Numbered from the stretch's first letter, positions 16,486-25,502 are shown. The stretch: 64,000 nucleotides of DNA from Vitreoscilla stercoraria DSM 513 (GCF_000382305.1 NZ_KB908023.1:62001-126000); one strand, 5' to 3'. The notes: generated by a model not told the origin, from the sequence alone. Translations and numbers: made by a program.

Positions 16486-17046
16486 ATGTCAGTCAGCAAC
16501 GAACCCAATCTCACAGGCCCTTTACTTAAAATTTTATTTATCGGTCCAATGGGTGCAGGCAAAACCACTGCCATTCATTGCATCAGCGACACCAACCCTA
16601 TTGGCACAGAGGCCAGCAACTCAGACTCGGAACAATCCAACAAATCCACGACCACAGTGGCAATGGATTACGGCAGTATTGAATTAGGCCCTGATGAAGT
16701 GGTTCATTTATATGGCATTCCAGGGCAAGATCGTTTCAAATTCATGTGGCCTATTCTTGCCAAAGGCTCTATGGGTTGTATCTTGCTCATTGATGATACA
16801 CGCGAAAATCCTATTGAAGACTTAAAACTTTATTTACATGAGTTTCGTGATTTAATCAGCAAACAAGCTTTTGTCGTTGGCATAGGTAAAACCAAAAAAG
16901 ACAGCCATGCTTTGGACAAATATACCCAATATTTTGCCGAACGCGACATGTACGCACCCATTATGGAAGTCGATGTGCGTGAAAAAGCAGATGTTTTAAT
17001 GTTATTAGAAGTGATACTAGCGAATTCAGAAATCAAAGGGGAATAA
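16486..17046 (+). CDS. Ras-like small GTPase (COG2229-type)
   Basis: A 186-residue predicted GTPase. G1 is GPMGAGKTT near residue 20, the switch I Thr lies in STTTVAMDYG, G3 appears as YGIPGQDRF with the usual aspartate replaced, and G4 is the non-standard GKTKKD instead of NKxD. This pattern matches the predicted GTPase family often paired with roadblock proteins in bacteria, related in role to MglA. It lies 34 bases after the large linker gene and 5 bases before the second roadblock gene. Cellular role is inferred only from context: polarity, motility or signalling. Confidence 0.85.
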   Translation: MSVSNEPNLTGPLLKILFIGPMGAGKTTAIHCISDTNPIGTEASNSDSEQSNKSTTTVAMDYGSIELGPDEVVHLYGIPGQDRFKFMWPILAKGSMGCILLIDDTRENPIEDLKLYLHEFRDLISKQAFVVGIGKTKKDSHALDKYTQYFAERDMYAPIMEVDVREKADVLMLLEVILANSEIKGE

Positions 17047-17051
17047 AATCC

Positions 17052-17477
17052 ATGGATAACAGCGAAGCTGTCCGCAAACATCAATATATTATGGCGCGCC
17101 AAGACATGTTTGCCCGCCATGTGCGTGCTTTAAAGAAAAATTTCAGTGATATTGAATTTATCGTGATTGCCAGTGACGATGGTTTTCCCATTACCCATAC
17201 ATTGGCAGATGACCGTGATGCAGCACGCAAAGCGGCCATGTGCGCTTCTTTAGGTGGATTAAGCGACTCTGTCAGTGCAGAATCAGGATTCAATCATACT
17301 ATGGCCACAACCATCGAATGTGAAAATGGTTTAATCTTCAGCCGCCGTGTGGCATTGGATACCGACAAATCCATCGAAATATTGGTCGCTTGCTCACGCA
17401 CAGCCAATTATGCTACGGCATTATGGACCATCAAAAAGACCATCAATGACATTGTCGAAGAATTCAACAAACGCTGA
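17052..17477 (+). CDS. roadblock/LC7 domain protein B
   Basis: A 141-residue protein with a clear roadblock/LC7 domain: IEFIVIASDDGFPIT near residues 35-50, DRDAARKAAMCASLGGLSD helix, then a strand-rich half ending in a long C-terminal helix. The DGFPI turn is the family hallmark. It follows the Ras-like GTPase by 5 bases and is the last gene of the operon, closed by the inverted repeat at 17509. It is the most likely direct partner or activating protein of the GTPase. Confidence 0.85.
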   Translation: MDNSEAVRKHQYIMARQDMFARHVRALKKNFSDIEFIVIASDDGFPITHTLADDRDAARKAAMCASLGGLSDSVSAESGFNHTMATTIECENGLIFSRRVALDTDKSIEILVACSRTANYATALWTIKKTINDIVEEFNKR

Positions 17478-17508
17478 TATACAGCTGACAATCGGTGGCG
17501 CAATCAAT

Positions 17509-17542
17509 AAAAGCGTCCTGTAAACATTTACAGGACGCTTTT
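17509..17542 (+). terminator. inverted DUS-like pair ending the GTPase operon
   Basis: Perfect 16-bp arms AAAAGCGTCCTGTAAA / TTTACAGGACGCTTTT, a 2-base loop and a T-run after. It sits 31 bases after the roadblock B stop and 16 bases from the convergent aminotransferase stop. Confidence 0.85.
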
Positions 17543-17558
17543 TTATTCAATCAAGCAA

Positions 17559-18755
17559 TCAGTCTTGCAATACAGCAACAAATGCATTGGCAACGTAATC
17601 GATGTTTTTAGTGTTCAAGCCAGCCACACACATGCGACCGTTGCTCACCAAATAAATACCGAATTCAGAAGCCAAACGAGCCACTTGTTCTGGGCTCAAG
17701 CCTGAGAAGCTGAACATACCACGTTGAGCCGTGATGTAAGAGAAATCACGACCTGGTACTTTGGCAGTCAATACTTCAAACAAACGCTGACGCATTTCTT
17801 TGATGCGCACGCGCATTTGAGCCACTTCTTCTGTCCACAAAGCAAACAATTCATCGCTGTTCAAAACATCAGATGCGATGGTTGCAGGGTGGCAAGGAGG
17901 GTTAGAGTACAAACGACGCACGATGTATTGCAATTGGCTGAACACCAAACGCTTTTCTTCAGCCGTAGCTGACACCACAGACAAAGCACCCAAACGCTCG
18001 CCGTAGAACGACAAGTTTTTAGAGAATGAGCTGCTGACAAAATAGCTCAAACCCAAAGCTTCTGCTTTGCGAATGGCGTACACGTCGGTTTCAAAGTCAT
18101 CGCCAAAACCTTGGTAAGCGATGTCCATGAATGCCAACAATTCACGCTCTTTCACCACATCTAACAACACATCCCATTGTGCAGGCGTCAAATCAACGCC
18201 AGTTGGGTTGTGGCAGCAAGGGTGTAACAAAACTACATCGTGTTTGTTATAACCTTTGAATGCTTCTAATAAAGCATCAAATTTCACACCACCTGTTTGA
18301 GCATCGTAGTAAGGGTATTCGCCCACTTCCAAACCAGCTGCTTCAAAAATGCTGATGTGGTTGCCCCAAGTTGGTTTGCTCACATACACTTTGCTTTGTG
18401 GGAAGTATTGTTTCACAAACTCCGCACCCACACGCAATGCACCAGAACCGCCGATAGATTGGATGGTTGCAATGCGACCTTCGGTCACAGCTGCACTGTC
18501 AGCACCAAACAACAAGCGTTGTACCGCAGTGTTATAAGAAGCCAAACCGCTCATAGGCAAATATGGACGAGCTTGAGGCGCTTTGGCACGCTCAGCTTCG
18601 GCTTTCAATACCGAGTCGAGCAAAGGCAAATTGCCATCTTCGTCATAATACACACCCACGCCCAAATTTACTTTTTCAGCGCGTGTGTCTTTGTTATACA
18701 AGTCATTCAAACCCAAAATAGGGTCGCCTGGATAATAATCAACATGATTAAACAT
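17559..18755 (-). CDS. tyrB: aromatic/aspartate aminotransferase
   Basis: A 398-residue class I PLP-dependent aminotransferase that interconverts aspartate or aromatic amino acids with their 2-oxo acids. PLP contacts are visible: N183 in CHNPTG, D211 and Y214 in DIAYQGF, and the Schiff-base lysine K246 in SSSFSKN. The overall sequence is of the Ia subgroup that includes AspC and TyrB; the symbol reflects the closest annotation I recall and substrate preference cannot be proved by eye. It is monocistronic. Confidence 0.85.
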   Translation of the reverse strand: MFNHVDYYPGDPILGLNDLYNKDTRAEKVNLGVGVYYDEDGNLPLLDSVLKAEAERAKAPQARPYLPMSGLASYNTAVQRLLFGADSAAVTEGRIATIQSIGGSGALRVGAEFVKQYFPQSKVYVSKPTWGNHISIFEAAGLEVGEYPYYDAQTGGVKFDALLEAFKGYNKHDVVLLHPCCHNPTGVDLTPAQWDVLLDVVKERELLAFMDIAYQGFGDDFETDVYAIRKAEALGLSYFVSSSFSKNLSFYGERLGALSVVSATAEEKRLVFSQLQYIVRRLYSNPPCHPATIASDVLNSDELFALWTEEVAQMRVRIKEMRQRLFEVLTAKVPGRDFSYITAQRGMFSFSGLSPEQVARLASEFGIYLVSNGRMCVAGLNTKNIDYVANAFVAVLQD

Positions 18756-18923
18756 GAGGTTTTTGTCCTAAAGTTGCAGATTAAAACAGTCCAAGTTGTC
18801 GTTTATATGGCAACCTGCACCCATCAAAAACAAGACCCATACTTTAACACGTTTACAAACTTGTGTTGAGCTTGGTCTAATTTTTATTTTATTTCAATAA
18901 ACACCAACGGTATCACACAAAAA

Positions 18924-18951
18924 AAGCGTCCTGTAAATTTACAGGACGCTT
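18924..18951 (-). terminator. inverted DUS-like pair, terminator of fabF
   Basis: A 28-base perfect palindrome AAGCGTCCTGTAAA / TTTACAGGACGCTT with no loop bases. On the minus strand it is followed by seven Ts, 12 bases beyond the fabF stop, a good intrinsic terminator. Confidence 0.82.
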
Positions 18952-18963
18952 GATAAAACAACA

Positions 18964-20223
18964 TCAATCAACGCGCTTCAAAACCAAAGTACCATTGGTA
19001 CCACCGAAGCCGAACGAATTAGAAATGGCGGCACGAACTTCCATTTTGCGTGCACCATCTTTGTTGTAATCCAAATCACAACCTGCTTCAATGTCTTGGT
19101 TGTCGATATTAATGGTTGGAGGGGCTATTTGGTTTTTAATCACCAAAGCAGTCACCACCGCTTCCAAACCACCAGCACCACCTAATAAGTGACCTGTCAT
19201 GGATTTGGTAGAGTTGACCACCATTTTGTAAGCATGCTCACCAAACGCAGATTTCAATGCATTGGTTTCATTGGCATCACCCAAAGGTGTAGATGTACCA
19301 TGTGCATTGACATAATCAATGTCACTTGGCTCTAAACCCGCATCTTTCAAAGCACGGTTAATCGCCAAAGCAGGGCCATCTACAGTAGGTGCGGTAATAT
19401 GATGTGCATCTGAGCTCATACCAAAACCGACTAACTCAGCATAAATATTTGCACCACGCGCCACAGCAGAATCATAAGATTCCAATACCATCACACCAGC
19501 ACCCTCACCCATCACAAAACCATCACGGTCTTTGTCCCACGGGCGAGATGCTTTGGTTGGATCATCGTTGCGAGTAGACAAAGCCTTCATCGCCGCAAAA
19601 CCACCCATGCCCAAAGTCGAAATCGCACCTTCAGCACCACCTGCAACCATGATGTCTGCATCGCCATAAGCAATCATACGCGCCGCATCACCAATACAAT
19701 GTGCACCTGTCGTACAAGCAGACACAATGCCGTAACTCGGACCTTGATAACCTTTTAAAATGGTCACATGGCCTGCAATCAAATTAATCAATGAACCTGG
19801 AATAAAGAAAGGATTGATTTTGCGTGTACCACCAGCAATCACATCAGCACCCGTATCTTCAATCAATGGCAAACCACCAATACCAGCACCAATATTCACA
19901 CCCACGCGGGTTTTGTCCAAGCCTTCAATATGATCCAAGCCTGCATCTTCAATCGCTTGCAATGCCGCAGCAATACCATAATGAATGAACACATCCATAC
20001 GACGTGCTTCTTTGGCTGGAATGTATTGGGTGATGTCAAAATCTTTGACTTCACCAGCAATCTGACAATTCAAGGTCGATGCATCAAAACGAGTCACAGG
20101 GCCAATACCGCTGACACCAGCGAGCAAATTTTCCCAGTTTTCGGCCACACTATTACCCAATGGTGATACAACACCCAAACCGGTAATGACGATCCTTTTT
20201 TTATTCATGCGTTTGAAATCCAT
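18964..20223 (-). CDS. fabF: 3-oxoacyl-ACP synthase II
   Basis: Condenses acyl-ACP with malonyl-ACP in fatty-acid elongation. The protein is 419 residues. The Cys-His-His triad of this class is visible as C170 (SACTTGAH), the His in NAHGTSTPLGD and the His in SMTGHLLGGAGG. I take the ATG at 20223 with AGAGG upstream; an ATG five codons later is an alternative that gives the canonical MNKKRIVITGLG. It lies 66 bases downstream of acpP, the usual acpP-fabF pair. Confidence 0.95.
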   Translation of the reverse strand: MDFKRMNKKRIVITGLGVVSPLGNSVAENWENLLAGVSGIGPVTRFDASTLNCQIAGEVKDFDITQYIPAKEARRMDVFIHYGIAAALQAIEDAGLDHIEGLDKTRVGVNIGAGIGGLPLIEDTGADVIAGGTRKINPFFIPGSLINLIAGHVTILKGYQGPSYGIVSACTTGAHCIGDAARMIAYGDADIMVAGGAEGAISTLGMGGFAAMKALSTRNDDPTKASRPWDKDRDGFVMGEGAGVMVLESYDSAVARGANIYAELVGFGMSSDAHHITAPTVDGPALAINRALKDAGLEPSDIDYVNAHGTSTPLGDANETNALKSAFGEHAYKMVVNSTKSMTGHLLGGAGGLEAVVTALVIKNQIAPPTINIDNQDIEAGCDLDYNKDGARKMEVRAAISNSFGFGGTNGTLVLKRVD

Positions 20224-20289
20224 AGTAAAAACCTCTGCACAGCAAACCGATGTGCTCTGCAGAGGCTAAAATATTGAGGCTAAGAAAAA

Positions 20290-20523
20290 TTACTCAGCAG
20301 CTGTCAAGAAGTCGATAGCTTGTTGTACAGTAGTGATGTTTTCTGCTTCTTCATCAGGAATTTCAGTATCGAAAGCTTCTTCCAAAGCCATTACCAATTC
20401 AACGATATCCAAAGAGTCAGCGCCCAAGTCTTCTTGGAATGAAGATTCGTTTTTCACTTCAGCTTCATTCACACCCAATTGTTCAGCAACAATTTTCTTT
20501 ACGCGCTGTTCGATATTTTCCAT
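20290..20523 (-). CDS. acpP: acyl carrier protein
   Basis: A 77-residue, strongly acidic carrier of growing acyl chains in fatty-acid and lipid A synthesis. The phosphopantetheine attachment serine is S37 in GADSLDIVEL. The EEIPDEEAENI-like helix III region is typical. AGGAAG precedes the ATG. It is upstream of fabF on the same strand. Confidence 0.97.
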   Translation of the reverse strand: MENIEQRVKKIVAEQLGVNEAEVKNESSFQEDLGADSLDIVELVMALEEAFDTEIPDEEAENITTVQQAIDFLTAAE

Positions 20524-20885
20524 GTTACTTCCTTTACCTTGATCTTAAATAAGGGTTTATTTCAGATAGAATTAATTGTTAATAATGGTCGACTACCAAA
20601 ATCCAGCGCTCATTCTACTGAATTTAAATAGAGCTTTCCATCCATAAGCATGCATATTGTAAGCACATTCCACATATTTTGACTAGCTTCATGTGCGAAC
20701 TGCATGGATAGGCTGCCATTTTCGCCAATATTAACACAAGCCTAAATCCTGACTCAACACACAAGAACCATCCAATTTCATTTAAAGCATTGTGGCACAA
20801 ACACCCTCTTTTAATCGTCAATGGTATGATTCTAACCATCACTTTAAATATTTGCTTTTTTTCAATTGGCAGTAAAGGTTATCCG
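20524..20885. other. intergenic region between acpP and gpsA
   Basis: A 362-base divergent interval. It must carry the acpP and gpsA promoters, but I see no clear boxes, repeat or RNA. A 72-codon minus-strand frame inside it looks random in composition. Confidence 0.35.
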
Positions 20886-21884
20886 ATGAAAATTACCGTT
20901 TTAGGCGCAGGGGCATGGGGCACGGCTCTTGCCATCCATTTTGCCCAACAAAACCACCAAGTATGTTTGTGGGCACGCAATGCCGAACACGTCACACAAA
21001 TGCAACAAACCCGTGAAAATCAGCGTTATTTAAAAAACTGCCACTTTCCTGACAACTTAAACTTACAAAATCATTTACAGGACGCTTTGGATCAAACCGA
21101 ATTGGTCTTGATTGTGACACCTGTTTCAGGTTTGCGCCCTATTTTAGAAGCCATCCAGCCATTCATAGACAATAACATGCCGATTATGACTGCGTGTAAA
21201 GGCTTTGAAGTTTCGACAGGTCAATTGCCACATCAAGTGGTTACCAGTATGTTGCCCGAACAAAAACACGTGGCTTTGTTATCAGGTCCTAGCTTTGCGC
21301 AAGAATTGGCGCAACAACTGCCTTGTGCCGTCACTTTGGCATCTGAAAACCAAGCTTGGATTGAACAAATGTGCCGCAATTTGAACAGTTCCGTATTGCG
21401 CTTATACGCCTCTAGCGATGTCATCGGTGTGGCAGTAGGTGGTGCGTTGAAAAACGTGATGGCAATTGCCACAGGTTTGTGTGATGGTTTGCATTATGGC
21501 TTGAACGCACGGGCGGCATTGATGACACGCGGCTTGGCTGAAATCAGCCGTTTGGCGCAACATTTGGGCGCACAAGAAGCCACTTTAATGGGTCTTTCGG
21601 GTTTGGGTGATTTGATTTTAACTTGTACAGGCGGCTTATCTCGCAATCGCCAAGTCGGCCTGAAACTGGCCGAAGACAAAAATCTAGACACCATTTTAGA
21701 AGAGTTAGGACATGTGGCTGAGGGCGTATATACCATTTCTGAAGCCTATCGCCTGTCACAATTACACCATATCAGTATGCCCATTACTGAAACCTTGTTT
21801 CAATTGCTCAATGGTCAATTGAACAGCGCTCAAGTGGCATATGCTTTAATGATGCGCAGCCCCACACTGGAACACAAATCCTAA
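20886..21884 (+). CDS. gpsA: glycerol-3-phosphate dehydrogenase [NAD(P)+]
   Basis: Reduces dihydroxyacetone phosphate to sn-glycerol 3-phosphate, the backbone of phospholipids. The protein is 332 residues from the chosen ATG, with AAAGG upstream; longer frames begin with non-conserved residues. The Rossmann motif GAGAWGTALA (7-16) and the substrate-binding lysine region VAVGGALKNVMAIATG are present. A copy of the uptake-like word lies inside the coding sequence at 21074-21087. Confidence 0.95.
   Translation: MKITVLGAGAWGTALAIHFAQQNHQVCLWARNAEHVTQMQQTRENQRYLKNCHFPDNLNLQNHLQDALDQTELVLIVTPVSGLRPILEAIQPFIDNNMPIMTACKGFEVSTGQLPHQVVTSMLPEQKHVALLSGPSFAQELAQQLPCAVTLASENQAWIEQMCRNLNSSVLRLYASSDVIGVAVGGALKNVMAIATGLCDGLHYGLNARAALMTRGLAEISRLAQHLGAQEATLMGLSGLGDLILTCTGGLSRNRQVGLKLAEDKNLDTILEELGHVAEGVYTISEAYRLSQLHHISMPITETLFQLLNGQLNSAQVAYALMMRSPTLEHKS
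21074..21087 (-). repeat. DUS-like word inside gpsA
   Basis: TTTACAGGACGCTT read in the gpsA frame gives LQDAL. An unpaired intragenic copy. Confidence 0.55.
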
Positions 21885-22022
21885 ATACTCACATCTTATT
21901 TGATTTTTTTATCCCCCTAAGCAAACCACAAATTCCAAGCCAACAGTTTCAAAATAAAGTGGTTTGCTTTACCATTCAGGTCGCTTTAAATTTCAAAACA
22001 GGTCAGTCAAAAGGAAAATAAT

Positions 22023-23222
22023 ATGAATAAATTAAACATGAAAACCACCAGTATGAGCTTGATGGTGGCTTTGGCGCTGGCAGCTTGCGGCGGTCAAAAC
22101 AGTGGTAGCGACGCTGCCAAAACAACTTCGTCAGCCCCTGCTGCCAATGGCAACAATGAAATCGTAATTGGCTTTGCCGCACCTTTAACAGGTCCACAAT
22201 CACATTACGGTGAAGAATACAAAAACGGCGTGCAATTGGCCATTGACGAAGCCAACGAGCAAAAATTAACCATCAATGGCGCACCCGCCACGTTCAAATT
22301 GATGGCTGAAGACGATGCTGCGGACCCAAAACAAGCCACACAAGTGGCTGAGCGTTTCGTGGATGCCAAAGTGGCGGGGGTGATTGGTCACTTTAACTCA
22401 GGCACCGCCATTCCAGCATCTGAAGTTTACGAAGACAACCAAATTCCAAATATTGCGATGGCAACCAGCCCAACCTTATCTGGTCGTGGCTTGCAATACG
22501 TGTTCCGCTCTATGACTTCAGACAGCCAACAAGGCACTGTTTTGGGCAAATATGCGGTTGAAAAACTGGGTTACAAAAACATCGCCATCATTGACGACCG
22601 CACCGCTTACGGTCAAGGCTTGGCAGACGAATTTGAAAAATCAGCCAAAGCCGCAGGCGCCAACATTTTGCCGCGCCAATTTACCAATGACAAAGCCACT
22701 GATTTCCAATCTATTTTGACAGGCTACAAAACCCAACAACCTGACGTGATTTTCTACGGTGGTGCAGACACGCAATCAGCGCCGATGATCAAACAAATCC
22801 GCCGTTTGGGCATTACTGTGCCATTTATGTCGGGTGAAATGACCAAAACACCGACATTCTTAGAAATTGCAGCAGCTGATGGCGAAGGTGTGTTCACTTC
22901 TTTGGCAGGTTTCCCATTAGACAAAATGCCTAAAGGTACTGAATACGCAACCAAATACAAAGCCAAATATGGCAAAGACGTCGCCACTTATTCTCCATAT
23001 GGTTATGACGCAACTTGGGCGATGATTACCGCCATGAAAGACGCCAACTCATCGAAAGCGGCAGACTATTTAAGCAAATTGAAAGCCGTGAGTTTGAATG
23101 GTGTGACCAGTGGAACATTCTCATACGACGACAAAGGCGATTTAAAAGACATTGCCATCACCGTTTATAAAGTAGAACAAGGAAAATGGGTGCCTGTGGA
23201 CAGCATCTCTAGCGGCAATTAA
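22023..23222 (+). CDS. branched-chain amino-acid ABC binding lipoprotein (LivJ-like)
   Basis: A 399-residue type I periplasmic binding protein of the Leu/Ile/Val group. The lipobox ALAACGG gives a mature N-terminal Cys near residue 21, then a Ser/Ala-rich linker and IVIGFAAPLTGPQSHYGEEYKNG split over the first strand and helix, a hallmark of the family. Ligand is unknown. No livHMGF permease or ATPase genes flank it, so it is a solitary component here. AAGGAAAA precedes the ATG. It ends in the inverted pair at 23247. Confidence 0.88.
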   Translation: MNKLNMKTTSMSLMVALALAACGGQNSGSDAAKTTSSAPAANGNNEIVIGFAAPLTGPQSHYGEEYKNGVQLAIDEANEQKLTINGAPATFKLMAEDDAADPKQATQVAERFVDAKVAGVIGHFNSGTAIPASEVYEDNQIPNIAMATSPTLSGRGLQYVFRSMTSDSQQGTVLGKYAVEKLGYKNIAIIDDRTAYGQGLADEFEKSAKAAGANILPRQFTNDKATDFQSILTGYKTQQPDVIFYGGADTQSAPMIKQIRRLGITVPFMSGEMTKTPTFLEIAAADGEGVFTSLAGFPLDKMPKGTEYATKYKAKYGKDVATYSPYGYDATWAMITAMKDANSSKAADYLSKLKAVSLNGVTSGTFSYDDKGDLKDIAITVYKVEQGKWVPVDSISSGN

Positions 23223-23246
23223 TGCAATATTAATATAGTCATGCTT

Positions 23247-23274
23247 TTACAGGACGCTTGCAAGCGTCCTGTAA
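23247..23274. repeat. outward-facing DUS-like pair
   Basis: TTACAGGACGCTTG directly abutting CAAGCGTCCTGTAA, a 28-base perfect palindrome with the two words pointing outward. It separates the LivJ-like gene from the riboswitch. Confidence 0.65.
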
Positions 23275-23310
23275 TACTTGAAAGCTAAGCTGCGCTATTG
23301 ACTGTGTTAC

Positions 23311-23500
23311 AATCATCTCGCTGTTTCAGAAACGGGAAGTTAGGTGAAAATCCCACACTGCCCCCGCAGCGGTAAAGCTCATAAAACTGTTCAATACAAG
23401 TCACTGTTACCAAGATAATGGGAAGGCATTGAAATCAGCGAGCCAAGTCCGAAGACCGACTGAACAGTCTTAATTTCGAGTATCGCGGGGAGGCGATATT
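23311..23500 (+). promoter_or_regulatory. cobalamin riboswitch of btuB
   Basis: A typical B12 (adenosylcobalamin/cobalamin) riboswitch. The closing stem CTCGCTG (23317-23323) pairs with CAGCGAG (23436-23442). The conserved core AGGTGAAAATCCCACACTG and CCCCCGCAGCGGTAA, and the GTCCGAAGACCGAC segment, are visible. A downstream hairpin TATCGC-GGGGAG-GCGATA (23481-23498) offers a GCGGGG face that can pair with CCCCGC of the L5 loop, the usual kissing interaction. High B12 should reduce btuB expression. No T-run terminator follows, so control is probably at translation, although the btuB start is some 80 bases further on. Confidence 0.93.
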
Positions 23501-23582
23501 TGACTGTTTTGTCTTTTTACATTGCGGTTAAATACACATTCTTTTCGCACTCGGTATTTACAAAATACTTGGAGTGTTCCTC

Positions 23583-25427
23583 ATGCAAACCAAAACCTTG
23601 GCAGCAAGCTTATTGCTATTGTCTGCTGCGCCCTTGGCATTGGCCAATGACAGCCACAATGATACGGCTTTAGAAGAAGTGGTCATCACTGCCACACGCA
23701 TCAGCCAAAATCCACTTAAAAGCTTAAACGATGTCAGCATCATTACTCGTGCCGACATCGAAAAAAGCAATGCCCAATTTTTGCCTGAATTACTACAACA
23801 AAGCATAGGCTTAGAAACGGTCAGCAATGGCGGTGTAGGCTCTGTCGGCAGCTTGTTCACGCGTGGCACCAACACCAACCAAACCATCATTTTGATTGAT
23901 GGCGTGCGCTTGGTGTCTGCCACCACAGGCACTGCTTCTTACAACCACATTCCGTTGAATCAAATTGAGCGCATTGAAGTCGTGCGCGGTGCCAGTAGCT
24001 CCGTGTATGGCGCAGATGCCATTGGTGGCGTGGTACAAATTTTTACCCGCAAAGCTGAAAATCAACCGTTCGGCGGCGATATTGGTGTCAAAATCGGCAC
24101 CGAAGGTCAACGTGGTATCGATGCCAACCTGAGCGGCAACACACATGGCGTAAGCTATCAATTAAGTGCAGGCACAGAGCGTACCGATGGCGGCATTTCT
24201 GCTACCAATACCGACTATCCATTTGGTCACCATCCTGATGAAGATGGTTATCAAAACCAAAATGTTTCAGGACGCTTGGCATATGAATGGGCAGAAGGAC
24301 AAGAATTGAGCATGCGTGCTTTGCGTTATAAAGGCGAGGCTCAATACGACGGTGGTGGTTCAGACCCGATTACGTGGGCACCTATTGCCAGAGACGATGA
24401 AAACTACATCACCCATTTGACTCAATTTAGCATCGCTTCTAAAAACCGCATCAACGAGCAATTGGAATCCAATTTACAATTTTCCACCAGCCGTGACGAA
24501 GGCAAAAGCGTCACCCAAGGCAGCACAGATTACTTTATCAAGAGCAAAGACACGCGTGCGCAATGGACATTGAGCGGTCAACACAAGCACATACAATGGC
24601 AAACAGGTGCAGAATGGCTCAAACAAAACATTGATTCCGATACCGATTATGTGGTCGATTCTCGCAAAAATTGGGCATTTTTTGGAGCGATGAATGCCGA
24701 TTACAACCGCTTTTTAATCGAATCGTCTTTGCGCCAAGACCGTGACAGCCAATATGGTCATCACACTACAGGACGCTTGGCGCTGGGTTATCAATTGACC
24801 GATGCTTTGGTCGGTCGCATCAGCTACGGCACTGCTTTTCGTGTACCCACTTTCAACGAGTTGTATTACCCATACGGTGGCGGCAACCCGTTGCTTAAAC
24901 CAGAAAAAAGCCGTTCTTGGGAAGCGGGCTTAAAATACCATCAATCAGATTTCAGCGTGGATTGGACAGTATTTCAAACCCAATTGGAAGAAATGATTAA
25001 CGGTTGGCCTGCTCAAAACATCAATGAAGCGACCTTGGTCGGCACCAGTTTGGCAGCGAGCAAGCAATGGCAACATTTCAAACTCTATAGCAACGTCACT
25101 TACCAAGACCCTCGTGACGATAGCAATGACAAATTATTGATTCAACGTGCGCGCGTATTTGGTAATATTGGTATTGATTATCAACCACATGAAAAATGGT
25201 CTATTAATACCCATTTGCATGTACACGGTCGCAGTTTTGCCGATGCTGCCAATACCACCAGCTTAGGCGGTTATGGTTTATTGGGGATGAGTGTTGCTTA
25301 CAAACCCAACCAACAATGGCAGTTGCGTTTAAGCGGCAGCAATTTGTTGGACAAACAATACACCACCGTTCGTGGTTACCATACCCAAGGTCGCAGCGTG
25401 GTGGCTTCAGGACGCTATCAGTTTTAA
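23583..25427 (+). CDS. btuB: TonB-dependent cobalamin receptor
   Basis: An outer-membrane receptor for vitamin B12 energised by TonB. The protein is 614 residues from ATG 23583, with TTGGAG 8 bases upstream. A signal peptide ends in LALA before NDSH. The TonB box lies in LEEVVITATR, followed by the plug domain (IERIEVVRGASSSVYGADAIGGVVQI) and a beta-barrel ending in the aromatic GRYQF. The upstream B12 riboswitch identifies the substrate. Three copies of the uptake-like word lie within the gene (24265, 24767, 25406), encoding SGRLA, TGRLA and SGRY. Confidence 0.94.
   Translation: MQTKTLAASLLLLSAAPLALANDSHNDTALEEVVITATRISQNPLKSLNDVSIITRADIEKSNAQFLPELLQQSIGLETVSNGGVGSVGSLFTRGTNTNQTIILIDGVRLVSATTGTASYNHIPLNQIERIEVVRGASSSVYGADAIGGVVQIFTRKAENQPFGGDIGVKIGTEGQRGIDANLSGNTHGVSYQLSAGTERTDGGISATNTDYPFGHHPDEDGYQNQNVSGRLAYEWAEGQELSMRALRYKGEAQYDGGGSDPITWAPIARDDENYITHLTQFSIASKNRINEQLESNLQFSTSRDEGKSVTQGSTDYFIKSKDTRAQWTLSGQHKHIQWQTGAEWLKQNIDSDTDYVVDSRKNWAFFGAMNADYNRFLIESSLRQDRDSQYGHHTTGRLALGYQLTDALVGRISYGTAFRVPTFNELYYPYGGGNPLLKPEKSRSWEAGLKYHQSDFSVDWTVFQTQLEEMINGWPAQNINEATLVGTSLAASKQWQHFKLYSNVTYQDPRDDSNDKLLIQRARVFGNIGIDYQPHEKWSINTHLHVHGRSFADAANTTSLGGYGLLGMSVAYKPNQQWQLRLSGSNLLDKQYTTVRGYHTQGRSVVASGRYQF
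24265..24278 (-). repeat. DUS-like word inside btuB
   Basis: TTTCAGGACGCTTG, with the A variant at position 11 of the word. Two further copies lie at 24767-24779 and 25406-25416 in the same gene. Confidence 0.55.
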
Positions 25428-25453
25428 TCCGCAATGATTCATTGCCATTACGG

Positions 25454-25491
25454 TTTACAGGACGCTTGGGTCATACTAAGCGTCCTGTAAA
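25454..25491. repeat. outward-facing DUS-like pair between btuB and btuF
   Basis: TTTACAGGACGCTT, ten bases, AAGCGTCCTGTAAA. The arms can pair as a 14-bp stem. There is no T-run, so it may not stop transcription from btuB into btuF. Confidence 0.6.
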
Positions 25492-25502
25492 ATTCAAAGC
25501 CT

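Noticed and set aside
18297..18869. A 190-codon plus-strand frame opposite the aminotransferase gene
   Set aside because: Antisense to conserved coding sequence, no start signal and no recognisable product.
20624..20842. A 72-codon minus-strand frame in the acpP-gpsA gap
   Set aside because: No Shine-Dalgarno site, Cys-rich random composition and overlap with the likely gpsA promoter region.
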